A DNA stretch of 64,000 nt, taken from NCBI RefSeq assembly GCF_963675165.1, contig NC_087389.1, forward strand, positions 4,400,830-4,464,829, written 5' to 3'. The stretch is from Halichondria panicea (lineage: Eukaryota > Porifera > Demospongiae > Suberitida > Halichondriidae). Every line of letters begins with the position of its first letter. Within the stretch, counting starts at the first letter, position 1. Below the pieces are notes generated by a model that saw only the letters and a program-made list of their open reading frames with translations, did not search any database and had not been told where the DNA came from. The translations under genes were made by a program, and so were the position numbers. Positions 1 to 10,110 of this stretch are shown here, one piece after another.

Positions 1-390
1 CTTATTAGATTTAGAAAATAGTATGCTTTGGAACAGATTGCATTGCAGTGGTTGGTCCATGGGAGTTTGGTTGTCAAAACAATTCCTAGATCTCTTTGTT
101 GGTCACTGATTGAAGTTGGTGGCCATTAATAACGTAATTTGTGGTGTTTGTGCAGGCTAGTGAAATTCTGAATGTTGCACATTTGTTGTGGGTAAGAGTG
201 AGTTTCCATTGGTTGCACCAGGTTGAGATATTGTTAAGTGCAGTTTGTAGGGTATGTTGGCTTTCAGATGAGTCCATACACTGTAGTATCTTAGTGTCAT
301 CAGCGAAAAGGTATATACTTGGGTTGTATATACTTGGGTTGGCTGTACATGTCGGTAGGTCATTCACATAGATCACAAAGTAAGTAGTAG
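1..390 (-). pseudogene. Non-LTR retrotransposon reverse transcriptase fragment
   Basis: On the minus strand the reading begins with a VIYVNDLP-like segment and continues to the catalytic box FADDTKI, a variant of the YADD motif of LINE reverse transcriptases. It then runs to the typical thumb-region sequence DLGIVLT, followed by an AICSKAY stretch near the window edge. The open frame breaks near position 110 and resumes in another frame, so this is a dead, 5'-truncated copy that extends beyond the window start. The strings resemble CR1/Jockey-type LINEs. I cannot name the family more precisely. Confidence 0.8.
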
Positions 391-719
391 TCTAAGTATA
401 TTCCTAGTATACACACATGATAATTATCATGTGCATTATGCAGGCAAAATCGAGGAAACTCAAAGGGTGGGAAATGATTTCATTAATAATGCTCCTTTTT
501 GGAGGTTATGTTGTTAATAGGTATAGACCTATTGTCGGGTGAAAAATCAGCTTGTTTTGCCCATTCGTTCTCCTCTGGCAGCTGTCTGATTATACGTTCT
601 GTCTGATAATTGATACTTTACTCTAGCACAGGCTTGCAGTAACAATAATTATATCTATAGGTTTGTCCAGTTCTTTACTGTCTGCTTGAACAGTCCTAGG
701 ACACAATTACTGGTTGCAT
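391..719. other. Intergenic, nothing recognised
   Basis: AT-rich sequence after the LINE fragment. I see no open frame, RNA gene or transposon end that I can support. Confidence 0.5.
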
Positions 720-1065
720 GGAGGCATGTCAGAGTTGAGAGGGGCTTTTTTTTCAGTAGAGTTTGAGGTGGACTGCTCGAGTTGCTCTGCAGCTTTGCCT
801 TTGGGGTAGTGCTGTTTTGCAGCAGTAGCATTGAGAAGAGAGTGTTTTTGCAACGTTAGGGGGGTGGGGCTGCTTTACGAGGAGCCCAACGCCAATTTTG
901 TGAGTCAAGCCATTCGTCGTGCCAATGACAGTAATCTTGAACGGTCAGATACTGGTGTCTTTGAACAGAGATGCATTAAGCAGCTGTGACCAGTAGTTTT
1001 TGTAGAAGCTGTGGTGTATTAGGGATATAAACTAGTTATAACATGTGCACTCGAGAGATAATGCA
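720..1065 (+). repeat. Interspersed repeat, copy 1 (second copy at 46390-46870)
   Basis: This stretch shares an ordered series of short matches with 46390-46870: GCTGTTTTGCAGCAG, a GTGGGGCTG run, CAATTTTGTG, GTCAAGCCATT, AGATACTGG and GGATATAAACTAGTTATAAC. Order and orientation are the same in both places, so these are diverged copies of one dispersed element. No coding capacity or terminal repeat was recognised, so the class is unknown. Confidence 0.65.
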
Positions 1066-1214
1066 ATTAAAAGTGCACGGGTAAAATGCAGAGTTGAACA
1101 ATCAGCAAGCCGTTTAAGTCAGTAGGGAATTTCAAATCAACGCAGCAAATTCAAATATTGAATGTTCAACTATATAAGTGAGGAATCTGAAATTCTACAA
1201 GCTTAAAAACTGAA

Positions 1215-1325
1215 CCACTCGAAGCAACAGATTCAAATTCTTTTCCAAAGCAGATAGCAGATCGAAACATAATAGCGCAATTGGAGGGCATAAGTTATAT
1301 CCAGTCAGCGCTTGCAATGAAATTT
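1215..1325 (+). pseudogene. Fragment of the type II coiled-coil receptor family
   Basis: About 110 bp match the stalk-to-ectodomain junction of the intact gene at 5990-7168. Shared landmarks are CAACAGATTCAAA, ATCGAAACATAATAGC, TTGGAGGGCATAAGTTAT and CAGTCAGC. No reading frame survives on either side. It is a relic of a further paralogue upstream of the first nearly intact gene, so the array once extended further left. Confidence 0.75.
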
Positions 1326-2128
1326 CTGTCTAAAAACACTTAACATTATTGAAATGAGTACAACAAACATAATGACATGGACAGGTAGGGCAAGCCATTA
1401 TGTATATAGTCTACACAACATGCAGCTTGAACCATAACAGGAAATATTTAAGAACACCTGACCAATTTTTAGTGCTGCTGATCACATGATCTCCAGCGAC
1501 TCTAAAAAGTAGTTACCTCACCATGTTTAATCCACTAAGTGTGCTTTAAGTTGTTAATGAGCGTGCACACTTAAGTGTGGTTTAAAAGCAAATTGAGATA
1601 TTGAATGAAATGGATTCAAATATAGCCAGGTATATAAAACTGGTTTAACAGGTCAAGCTGTACAAATGGCAGGCTGTACACAAGGTTAGAGATCACGTGA
1701 CAGCACTAAATCCTTTAGAACAGCCAAAATCGTGTACTTTAATGCTGGTGCACATGGATGGACTCTTGGTTACATAATGCACTTGCGCATGCACCATGTT
1801 AACCTCAAGTTCATCCTCCTCGCAAACAGATAAAACACTTGACTATAGGTGTTGTCTAAATAATACATAAGCAGAGAATAAGTATAAGTGCATGTTTTTT
1901 CAATATATACAGTGTACCTATGGGTGCATCAGCATTATTTCCTTTTAGAGGTACGTGTTGTAGACTTAGCCGGTCTATTGTTAGGTCTACTTTACATGTA
2001 ACAGTCAAATTACTTTACTGCAACGTTTATACTCTAGCAATTTTGTTTAGAATTGCTCTATGCATGCAAGCCACAATACAGTATCAAAACAAGCTGGTCA
2101 TTAAGTTTGTACAGAACGTTGCATAAAT
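1326..2128. other. Upstream region of the first receptor gene
   Basis: No gene is visible. A segment around 1380-1470 (landmark GAACCATAACAGGAAATA) recurs around 4120-4210 (GAGCCATAACAGGAAATA) in front of the next, decayed paralogue. The array units were therefore duplicated together with 5' flanking DNA that probably contains the promoter. Confidence 0.5.
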
Positions 2129-3312
2129 ATGAATGAAGTTATTAGTCATAGAAATGTTGCGTATGGTATTAACAGTAACAGAGAGGACAACTCTTATGAA
2201 ATAGTCTCACCGGATGATAGCACCCTCCCACAAGATAACGTAGAAGAGGACCTCGATCCTACAACAGGCAAAGAAATGTCAGTCAAAGTGCGATTGAATT
2301 GCTATTTTATTGTCACCATCTTAGCTCTAGTGATAGCTGTCCTTTCTCTGATAGTGGCTTCGATAGGAGTGAGTTATGAATCTCTGATCAATAACTTGAA
2401 GCAGGAAATTCAAAAAGTGAATTTTCAACTAAATCACACAAACCAACAGATTCAAACTCTATTCCAAGCTAATCAAAACATAATAGCAACACTACAATTG
2501 GGTACCATAAGTTATCCAGTCAGCTCTTGCAGTGACATCCCTCAATACAAACCATCTGGAGAGTTCTGGATTGCGACTGACAGTACTAGCTCTCCTGTTC
2601 AGGTCTACTGTGACATGAACCGAACAAGCTGTAGCTGCAACACTACAGGAGGATGGATGAGGGTATAGCCAACCTTGACATGACTGACCCCAACCAAAAC
2701 TGCCCAGATGGATTCAGACTGGTGAACAGGACAACACCACCACTGCGTACTTGTGGCGGACCTGGACCAGCAGGATGTGTATCTGCTACCTATCCAACTT
2801 ATGGGGTGGAGTACTCTCGAGTTTGTGGGAAAGTGATTGGCTATCAAGACAAGACTCCAGATGCGTTTTATTCGTATTTTGATAATAGAGCATTGTCTAT
2901 TGATGATGTTTACGTTGATGGTGTCAGCCTAACTCATGGACTGTCACCTCGTCAGCACATTTGGACGTTTGCTAACGCAATCGATGAAGTTCACTCGGAT
3001 CACTATGTATGCCCTTGCTCAAGACCTGACCTCCCCTACACTGGAATTGTACCTTCCTTTGTCGGTCAGGACTATTTCTGTGAAACTGGAAGCCGACAAC
3101 TAAGTAATCTTATCTTCTATCCTGATGATCCACTCTGGGACGGTCAGGGATGTGGGGGTACCAGTACTTGCTGTGAGTTCAACAATCCACCATGGTTCTG
3201 CAAGCAACTCCCTCAGCCAACTACAGACAATATCGAGTTGAGACGTTGTGCTGATGAAAACACTGAAAATGAAGACATAGCACTGCAGCTAGTGGAGATC
3301 TACATTCGCTGA
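2129..3312 (+). pseudogene. Type II coiled-coil receptor-like gene with one 2-bp frameshift
   Basis: The first frame (2129-2668) gives a cytoplasmic tail with REDNSYEIV, a membrane helix at about residues 59-82, a short heptad-like stalk and the start of the ectodomain (CSDIPQYKPSGEFW, VYCDM, GGWMRV). It then stops. The rest of the ectodomain continues one frame over, from about 2669 to the stop at 3312, with CPDGFR, RVCGK, YQDKT, HIWTF, DYFCETG, DDPLWDGQGCG and NNPPWF. Compared with the intact paralogue at 5990, the only disruptive change is an extra TA at about 2664-2667 (GGGTATAGCC against GGGTAGCC). Everything else is conserved, so the lesion is young, a null allele, or a sequencing error. 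No intron is present. Molecular function is unknown; a surface receptor or adhesion role is inferred from topology. Confidence 0.85.
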
Positions 3313-4340
3313 TTTATATTACGTACATTTGTGACTTAGATTAACATTTAACGCAAGCCATGCCCCTTCACACAAGAATTAGGATATGTCCACAGTGTGC
3401 ATATCGTATTGAGTGGTCCCAGTAGAATTTAATTACGTACTCACTCTGTCACGCCCACTCTATAGTTGGCATGGACAATTAGCTGCTCAGCCTATCAGAA
3501 TACTAGTGCATGACGTTATGTGGGTATAGTTTTTATGATACGAGTGAGTTAATGATGACGTTTTACAATCTGATTGGCGGCGCCAAGATCCTAGTGCAGG
3601 GGAAAACTCCGCATGCACACTATTGCGAGACCCTCTTTGTGTGAATGCATGGGGCATGGCCTAATTGCGAGATGGTACATTCCATCATTTGATGCCACGC
3701 CTAACTAGGCAAACACTACTGCACTCACTAGTAGACTTTTGCTAGGGAGGAATTTGATACTGCTTTGCACGTAGTTTTGGGACCAACGTTTCGTATTGAG
3801 TTCACTTGTAAGTGCATGTATATAATAAACTCGTGTGTTTTCAGGGAATGAACATCTTAATCACCTTCATCCATCGTTGTTATTGGTATGCTAATAACTT
3901 ATATAGATTTAGAAACTGTCACTCAGATAGAATAATTTAAAAACAATAATGTGCGTTCATCCATATAATTTCTAGGCAATAGTTAAATATAATTACCGGT
4001 ATGGTATTGGCTGTAGTAGTAGTATAAAGCTCTGGCACATTCAATGGAGGGTGTGAAATGAGCACATGCAATGGAGCTTATGAATATACATAATAGGCAT
4101 AATATACATAATATACATAATAGGCAGGCAGGGAAAACCACAGTGTACACAATAAACAGCTTGAGCCATAACAGGAAATACTTGAGTACACCTAGCCAAC
4201 TATTAAGCCAGAGGATAAGTCCTGAGTTCAAAATATACCTATATGGTAGCAATCAACTGAAACGTTTCTCTTTTATAGCACCTTTGTGTCCACGCAAGTC
4301 ACAATAATAATCTAAACAACCCAGCAATTAGAACGTTGCA
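3313..4340. other. Intergenic, nothing recognised
   Basis: No supported gene. A short imperfect ATACATAATA repeat lies around 4083-4125. The last 200 bp share similarity with the flank upstream of the previous paralogue. Confidence 0.45.
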
Positions 4341-4343
4341 TCA

Positions 4344-5440
4344 TAATGAGTCATGTATGGTATTAACAGCAAAAAAATGAAAACGTTTATGAAAAAGTAT
4401 TAAATACCACCAGGTATAACACCTTCCCACAAAATAACATAGAAGAGGACCTCGATTGATCCAACAACAGGCAAAGAAATGTCAGTCAAATTAAAGTGCG
4501 AGTGAATTGTTATTAATTTTTATTGTCACCATCTTAGCCGTCTATAGTGATGGCTATCCTTTCTCTGACAGTGGCTTCGGTAGGAGTGAGTTATGAGAAT
4601 CGAGTTATGAATCCCAGATCAATAACTTGAAGCAGGAACTTCAAAAAGTGAATATTCACATTGTCAAACTAATTTACCGGTTTAAACTCTATTCCAAGCT
4701 AATCGAAACATACTAGCAACCCTATATAAATGATTGAAGTTATCCTGTTAGCTCTTGCTACTGGTTTGCGACTAAAAACTAGCTCTCTTGTTCAGATCTA
4801 TATACTACATGTGCATGCATGACATCGACCAAACACGCTGTAGCTGACACATCTCAACATGCATGACTGATCCCAACCAAGCCTTTCCAGATGAATTCAG
4901 ACTGGTAACCAGGCCAACTGGGGTGCCACCACTGCGTGCTTGTGGCAGCCCAGGATATGTGTGCAGTGGCAGATCCAGAGGGGTTCCAGGGGTTTCATTG
5001 AACCCCCGTTTTGCTCTTTCAAGTCTCTTATTGCTGGCTAAGGTTTTTTTTGGCTGAGTGAGCATTTTTTGAGGTTGCAGTAGTACAGTCGATCACACCT
5101 ACGTGGCTATTACTGTGTGGAACTAGCTCTCTAGGCCAGAAACAATTACACAAGTAGTGAAGACCTAGATGTCAGTATATCCTTTTTACTTTCAGATTAT
5201 TTATTATTTTGGGACAGTGCGTGGGCGTTATCCAAAATGTTGCGCTGTTGGAACCCCCCTTTTGGATCCGCCACTGGTGTGTCTACTACCTATCCGACTT
5301 ATGGGGTGGAGTACTCTCGAGTTTGTGAGAGTGATTGGCTATCAAGACAAAACTTCAGCTGCTTTTGAACCCATTATTTCTCAGGGCATTGTCTATTGAT
5401 GATATTTACGTTGATGGTATGAGTGTAACTCAATCAGTTT
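4344..5440 (+). pseudogene. Decayed type II receptor paralogue split by a hAT-like element
   Basis: Nucleotide similarity to the genes at 2129 and 5990 can be followed from the N-terminal tail (GAAAACGTTTATGAAAAAGT) through AGAAGAGGACCTCGATTGAT, the membrane segment, the stalk and the first part of the ectodomain. It resumes after the transposon at 5277 with CTACTACCTATCCGACTTAT and TATCAAGACAAAAC, and fades near 5440. Many indels and stops are present, and the last third of the domain is missing. The tail still shows the family's Asn-x-Tyr-Glu motif. Confidence 0.85.
4964..5276. mobile_element. hAT-like non-autonomous transposon, 313 bp
   Basis: The element begins CAGTGGCAGATCCA and ends TGGATCCGCCACTG, an inverted repeat of the hAT CAGNG type. 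Joining the flanks (GGATATGTGTG and GTGTGTCTACTACC) restores the sequence found in the intact paralogues (GGATGTGTGTCTACTACC) apart from a few bases. This defines the insertion by comparison with an empty site. The flanks share GTGTG; a perfect 8-bp duplication is not visible. No transposase is encoded. Confidence 0.8.
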
Positions 5441-5989
5441 TGGTGTTGACGCCATTTTTATCGAAATGCACGTGTTGCTTCTGACGTGCAGGAAGATTTT
5501 CAATCACTAGAATGAATAAAATAATGCAACTATAAACTCACTATGTTTGACCCACTATAGGAGCTACAAGATGTCACGTCCTCCCATCAGTGTAGCATGT
5601 TTGTGGATCAATTTCTTTTCAAACCTTATCTCCATGCATGCATGTGCATCGTGCATGGTATGCCAGACACTGGTTCTAATTTACCTAACCAAAGCTTGTG
5701 TTTTAGGCACTTTCTTTATCCTGTATATGTGATTGCACATTTCAGTCATAATCACATGCGTGTTCATCTCAGGATGTGATCATGGTCATTGTTTGTTTCT
5801 CCGCTTCATATATATAGTTCAGCTTATATGTTAGGACATAGCTATGCAATTTACAGTACACATTCAATAAGAAGCCTGTCATAGCTGCATGCATGCGCTC
5901 CTGGAAGGAAATCCTTCGAAATGCAAGCCAACAACATTTGTATAAAACATGCCAGCAATTAAATTTGCACAGTATACGTTGGATCAATA
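5441..5989. other. Upstream region of the intact receptor gene
   Basis: No gene is supported; short open frames here do not resemble any family. The stretch just before 5990 should contain the promoter, but I see no convincing TATA box. Confidence 0.4.
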
Positions 5990-7168
5990 ATGGAGGAAAG
6001 TATTATTAGTCACAGAAATGTTGCGTACAGTATTAACAGCAATGGAGAGGACAATGTTTATGAAACACTACCATCGCTGGGTGGCACCCTCCCACACGAT
6101 CTCCCGGAAGAAGACCTTAATGCAGCAACAGGAAAAGAAGTGTCGATCAAAGTGCGAGTGCTTTGCTATACTGTTGTCACTATCTTAGCTCTAGTGATAG
6201 CTGTCTTTTCTCTGATAATGGCTTCAGTAGGAGTGATTTATGAATCCCAGATTAACAAGCAGGAGATTCAGGAATTGAATATTCAATTGAACCACACACG
6301 CCAACGGATTCAAACTCTATTCCAAGCGGATCAAAACATAATAGCAACACTAAAATTGGAGGGTATAAGTTATCCAGCCAGCTCATGCAGTGACATCCCT
6401 CAATACAAACCATCTGGAGAATACTGGATTGCTACTGACAGTACTAGCTCTCCTGTTAGGGTATACTGTGACATGGACCGAACAAGCTGTAGCTGCAACA
6501 CTACAGGAGGATGGATGAGGGTAGCCAACCTCGACATGACTGACTCCAACCAAAACTGCCCAGATGGATTCAGACTGGTGTCCAGGACAACACCACCACT
6601 GCGTACTTGTGGCAGACCTGGACCAGCAGGATGTGTGTCTACTACCTATCCAACTTATGGGGTGGAGTACTCTCGAGTTTGTGGGAGAGTGATTGGCTAT
6701 CAAGACAAAACTACAGATGCTTTTGATCCATATTTTGATAACAGGACATTGTCTATTGATGATGTTTACGTTGATGGTGTGAGTGTAACTCATGGACAGT
6801 CGCCTCGTCAGCATATTTGGACATTCGCTAATGCAGCCGATGAAACTCGTTCGACTAATCTGGTGTGTCCCTGTACAAGACCTGACATCCCCTACACTGG
6901 AGTTGTACCTCCCTTCATCGGTCAAGACTACTTTTGTGAAACTGGAAGCCGACAAGAAATTTCCCGAATCTTTTACTCTGATGACCCACTCTGGGATGGT
7001 CAGGGGTGTGGGAGGGCCAGTACTTGCTGTGAGTTCAACAATCCACCATGGTTCTGCAAGCAACTCCCTCAGCCGACTACAGGCGATATCGAGTTGAGAC
7101 TTTGTGCCAATCTAGATGTAGACAATGAAAACACACCTCTTGAAATTATTGAGATCTATGTGCAGTAA
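5990..7168 (+). CDS. Type II membrane protein: coiled-coil stalk and Cys-rich fibrinogen-like ectodomain
   Basis: Single exon, 392 residues. Residues 1-56 are an acidic cytoplasmic tail with GEDNVYETL at about 19-27. Residues 57-82 form a membrane helix (lysine and arginine just before it give N-in, C-out topology). Residues 85-125 are a short stalk rich in Gln, Asn and Leu heptads. The ectodomain starts at Cys133 and includes SGEYWIATD, VYCDMD, GGWMRVANLDM, CPDGFR, VCGRVIGYQDK, DDVYVDGVSVTHG, HIWTFANA, CPC, DYFCETG, DDPLWDGQGCG, TCCEFNNPPWF and a C-terminal IEIYVQ. The opening resembles the first strands of fibrinogen C-terminal domains (GEYWI...VYCDM); the remainder does not match any domain I can name. 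The ATG agrees with the paralogues. Role is not known; a cell-surface receptor or adhesion molecule is inferred. Confidence 0.9.
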   Translation: MEESIISHRNVAYSINSNGEDNVYETLPSLGGTLPHDLPEEDLNAATGKEVSIKVRVLCYTVVTILALVIAVFSLIMASVGVIYESQINKQEIQELNIQLNHTRQRIQTLFQADQNIIATLKLEGISYPASSCSDIPQYKPSGEYWIATDSTSSPVRVYCDMDRTSCSCNTTGGWMRVANLDMTDSNQNCPDGFRLVSRTTPPLRTCGRPGPAGCVSTTYPTYGVEYSRVCGRVIGYQDKTTDAFDPYFDNRTLSIDDVYVDGVSVTHGQSPRQHIWTFANAADETRSTNLVCPCTRPDIPYTGVVPPFIGQDYFCETGSRQEISRIFYSDDPLWDGQGCGRASTCCEFNNPPWFCKQLPQPTTGDIELRLCANLDVDNENTPLEIIEIYVQ

Positions 7169-7787
7169 AAATGTGCTATGCATGCATGAATGTGTGTATA
7201 AATCACTGCATGTGTCTGCAGTTCATAGTTGTCTTTATTTATTGCATGTTCTGAGCTATATACCATATAGCGCGAAATTCTCAAAGCACTTATATTTTGT
7301 GGAAGGGCCTCTAAAAGCATTTTGTTGCACAATGTTCGTGGGATGACTGCTTACCAAAAGCCACGCCTTTAATCTTTGCACGCTATAGCAGCAATTGAAG
7401 AATAATTTCGTGGACATAATTTTCGTGTAGGATTGCTAACCCACAAAATCAGCAAAAATTTGCGCTTTATACGATATACCTAAGCTGTGACTACCTTCCC
7501 CATTATAGAGAGCTTCTGTATTGCATGTTCTGAGTACCTAACATAATTAAGGTTAGGGTTAGGGTTAGGGTTATAGGCTTTACCTCGCGCATGCACAGCA
7601 GAGGTAAAGTGATTGCATAGTGTATGTGTGTCAGTTAATGGACACAAAATGAGAGCTGTTTGAGCTAACTAGGCAACACTTTCATGGACTGCTTTAAAGG
7701 CATGCATTTACATGCACTTAATAACATTAGATGCATGGGGCAACTTCCTGTGAAGTCAGTACAAATACAAGGCCAGTTATAAGGGAT
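7169..7787. other. Intergenic with short TTAGGG run
   Basis: No gene. Positions 7551-7573 hold three perfect TTAGGG units plus a partial one, an animal telomere-type sequence at an internal site. The surrounding DNA contains CGTGGACATAATTTTCGTG-like pieces related to the foldback MITE at 50475-50666. Confidence 0.5.
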
Positions 7788-7921
7788 CAGAGGAGGTCTG
7801 ACATGCGTGCACGAATCACTATAAGTTCAGTGCATTGATGTCATTGCGGTCACGTGATAATGTCCAGGCCAAATGCACTGAGCTTGTAGTGATTCGTGCA
7901 CACATGTCGGACCTCCTCTGA
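7788..7921. mobile_element. hAT-type MITE, family M1, copy 1
   Basis: A 134-bp near-perfect hairpin opening CAGAGGAGGTCTGACATG and closing with the inverse CCTCCTCTGA. Flanks TAAGGGAT and CAAGGGAT match at 7 of 8 bases, giving an 8-bp target duplication typical of hAT elements. A second full copy is at 35459-35591 with its own 7/8 duplication, and a fragment lies near 22001-22040. Too short to encode a protein. Confidence 0.85.
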
Positions 7922-8338
7922 CAAGGGATTATATATGAATATGCATAATACAATTATTGTACCATAATTATTATAGCTATAAGTACTGCTATAGCTCTAT
8001 CACAAGCATATTCAGTTATAACCCTGCGGCCCTCTGGCATTATGTCATCCAGTGCAATATAGGGCATGTTGCACTCGTGCTGGGCAATAACTAATACATA
8101 GTCATCGGTATAAGGAGATGTTCAAACATGCAGTGGTATGAATGTTGGCACGGTGAGGGGCGGCTCCACAGTTTACAAACCCCCTCCTCTTTCCCCTCGA
8201 GGAAATGGGGGGATATTACTACATCATTGGAATGTTAACTGCTAATGAGACAGCTTTATAGATTCATGATCATTATTTTAATAATTACAGGATTGTATTC
8301 GTTTTGCCGCTGTGCGATGAAGCTCAACGCACCACATG
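7922..8338. other. Intergenic, nothing recognised
   Basis: AT-rich DNA without an identifiable gene or element. Confidence 0.4.
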
Positions 8339-8442
8339 CATTTGGTTCGTATTTCAATAGCAGAGCATAAATATTGATAATGTTTATGTTGATGGTGTGA
8401 GTTTAACCCATAGACAGTCCCCTCGTCAGCACATCTGGACAT
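8339..8442 (+). pseudogene. Ectodomain fragment of the receptor family
   Basis: About 100 bp match the middle of the ectodomain of the gene at 5990 (segment encoding FDNRTLSIDDVYVDG through SPRQHIWT). Landmarks are GTTTATGTTGATGGTGTGAG and CCTCGTCAGCACATCTGGAC. Stops interrupt it and nothing homologous flanks it. It is a relic of another lost copy. Confidence 0.8.
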
Positions 8443-8692
8443 GAATTTTGTTTGTGTGCAAACAATAAACTTCTATCAAATTTTGTCAGTTTTATACATA
8501 TATATCCCTGCACAAACATGGCCTCAACTACAAATGTATACTATAAAGTACATTGAGCTGCATGTACTTCCTTTTGTCAGTCAATACCACTCAGTCTGTT
8601 ATTACCCGAGGTGCGTAGTAGTCGCAGTATAGTAGTCGTCTTAGTTATTTGAGTTTGATAAAAGATAATATGACAGGGAGTGTGATAAATAT
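8443..8692. other. Intergenic, nothing recognised
   Basis: No supported feature between two receptor-family relics. Confidence 0.4.
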
Positions 8693-9312
8693 AGTGTGTA
8701 TCGAAATGCACACGAGGTCATCGACCAAATCCAAGTCAAAAAACAACAAATGAGGAAAAAGGAGAGCCTAAGATTGCTTTTTGCATTTCTATACAATAGC
8801 GGTGATTTATACATCAGTTTTAGTGCTTGTAGTTTTAGTGGTGTTATCTGCGGTAGCAATCATTCTTGTTTCTAAATACAAAGATGATTCCACTGCAAGT
8901 TCAGTAATGCTACAGAGAAACACTACTCAAGAGTTCCAAGCTCTTCAGATACAGATGAACGATGTGCAGCGTTTCAAGACTATATCAATTTCCAGTGCAT
9001 GAAGACTCATGACTCAACTTCATCAAACTTTCCAGAATAAAGTTTTTTTATTACACACAAGAAACTCAGAAACTTTTTGATGATCTCCACACACAGCTGA
9101 ATAATTCAAATTCCAGATTCAAGCTCTTCATTCTCAAACAGACCAGGAAGTTCAAACTCTTTAACTCGAACCATGCAAGATCTCCAGTCCCAGTACATGA
9201 TTTATTGTCCACCACCACTCAGGCTATTCTTACACGAATAAACTCTTCAACAAATGTGGAAATTTATGAGCTTCAATCAGAATCGAAGCATTTAACTTAA
9301 CCATGCGGATTG
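8693..9312 (+). pseudogene. Decayed paralogue of the long-stalk receptor (10111-11667)
   Basis: The sequence tracks the 5' half of the gene at 10111: tail (GTGTGTATCGAAATGC, GAGGTCATCGACC), membrane segment (ATTTATACATCAGTTTTA), then AAATACAAAGATGATTCC and the stalk. Frameshifts begin in the tail and multiply in the stalk. It ends at GCCCTGGCTC, where the ectodomain of the intact gene would start. The ectodomain is absent. Confidence 0.85.
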
Positions 9313-10110
9313 CCCTGGCTCTAAGGGTTGGTAGATTATGCTGGTATACTTTTAAGCATAATAATATTATAGGCACATTGTTTAGGTGAGAATTATGCTG
9401 GCATAATTATATTATGGGCGCTTTTATAAAAATTACGAGAAGAATAATTACCCTCCGGAAGAGATACCTCGGGTCCCTGTGATTCTAGGCATACCAATAA
9501 TTTCTCGCTTGTTCCTGTTACACATTGGCTTACAAACACTCCTTTTTTCCGACGCCATGCGCATGCAAGCGAGGTTATTATACGATACGATACGATGTGT
9601 TTGTGTGTAGAGGTCTTCTAAAAATGCTTCATTCTCAAGACTATAGGCATGCAGGTTTTGGCCCGAACTACAGGTCAGTTGAGTTAGTAGTATAAACATC
9701 TGTAGGCCTGATGATGGGTGACTGAGGAAGATGTTCTTAATTGAAATTTATATGCATTAGCTTTCTATTTACCATTCACTTTTGCTCTATTTACCATTCA
9801 TTTTTATTCATTGTAAATGTATGGTGTATGTAGATCTATAATGATGATGTCTCTCCCAGCTAGAGTCTGAATGATATGTGTCAGTGTGCATCGTATACAG
9901 TATTGATTTACAATGTTTGAGGTACTGAAACAGTATCTATTAACAATAAAGTATTATGTGCATGTAAATCTACACATTTCAGGAAAATTGTATGGGCAAA
10001 CACTAGCTATGAATCACCGATCTCTCGTAGGGTAGCCAGACTGTTCATTTATCGGCTACAATAATAATCATTATAAGGATCAGTAATAATTTTGAGAGAA
10101 AAAATACGAC
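9313..10110. other. Intergenic, nothing recognised
   Basis: Contains fragments of a dispersed AT-rich repeat (ATTATGCTGGCATAATT near 9390, also near 39065) and a GCGCATGCAAGCGAGG piece related to other repeat ends in the window. No gene is supported. Confidence 0.45.

Noticed and set aside
2129-3312. An intron explaining the frame change at 2665
   Set aside because: The paralogues are colinear without an intron; only two extra bases are present and no GT/AG pair could remove them.
6383-7063. 226-codon open frame on the minus strand
   Set aside because: Antisense shadow of the receptor ectodomain at 5990-7168; the same antisense frame appears behind the paralogues at 2129 and 14530 because the sense codons are conserved.
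5990-7168. Naming the ectodomain as a true fibrinogen C-terminal (FReD) or ApeC domain
   Set aside because: Only the first strands (GEYWI, YCDM) resemble FReD, and the later Cys pattern (CPC, DYFC, TCC-NNPPWF) does not fit FReD or ApeC as I know them.
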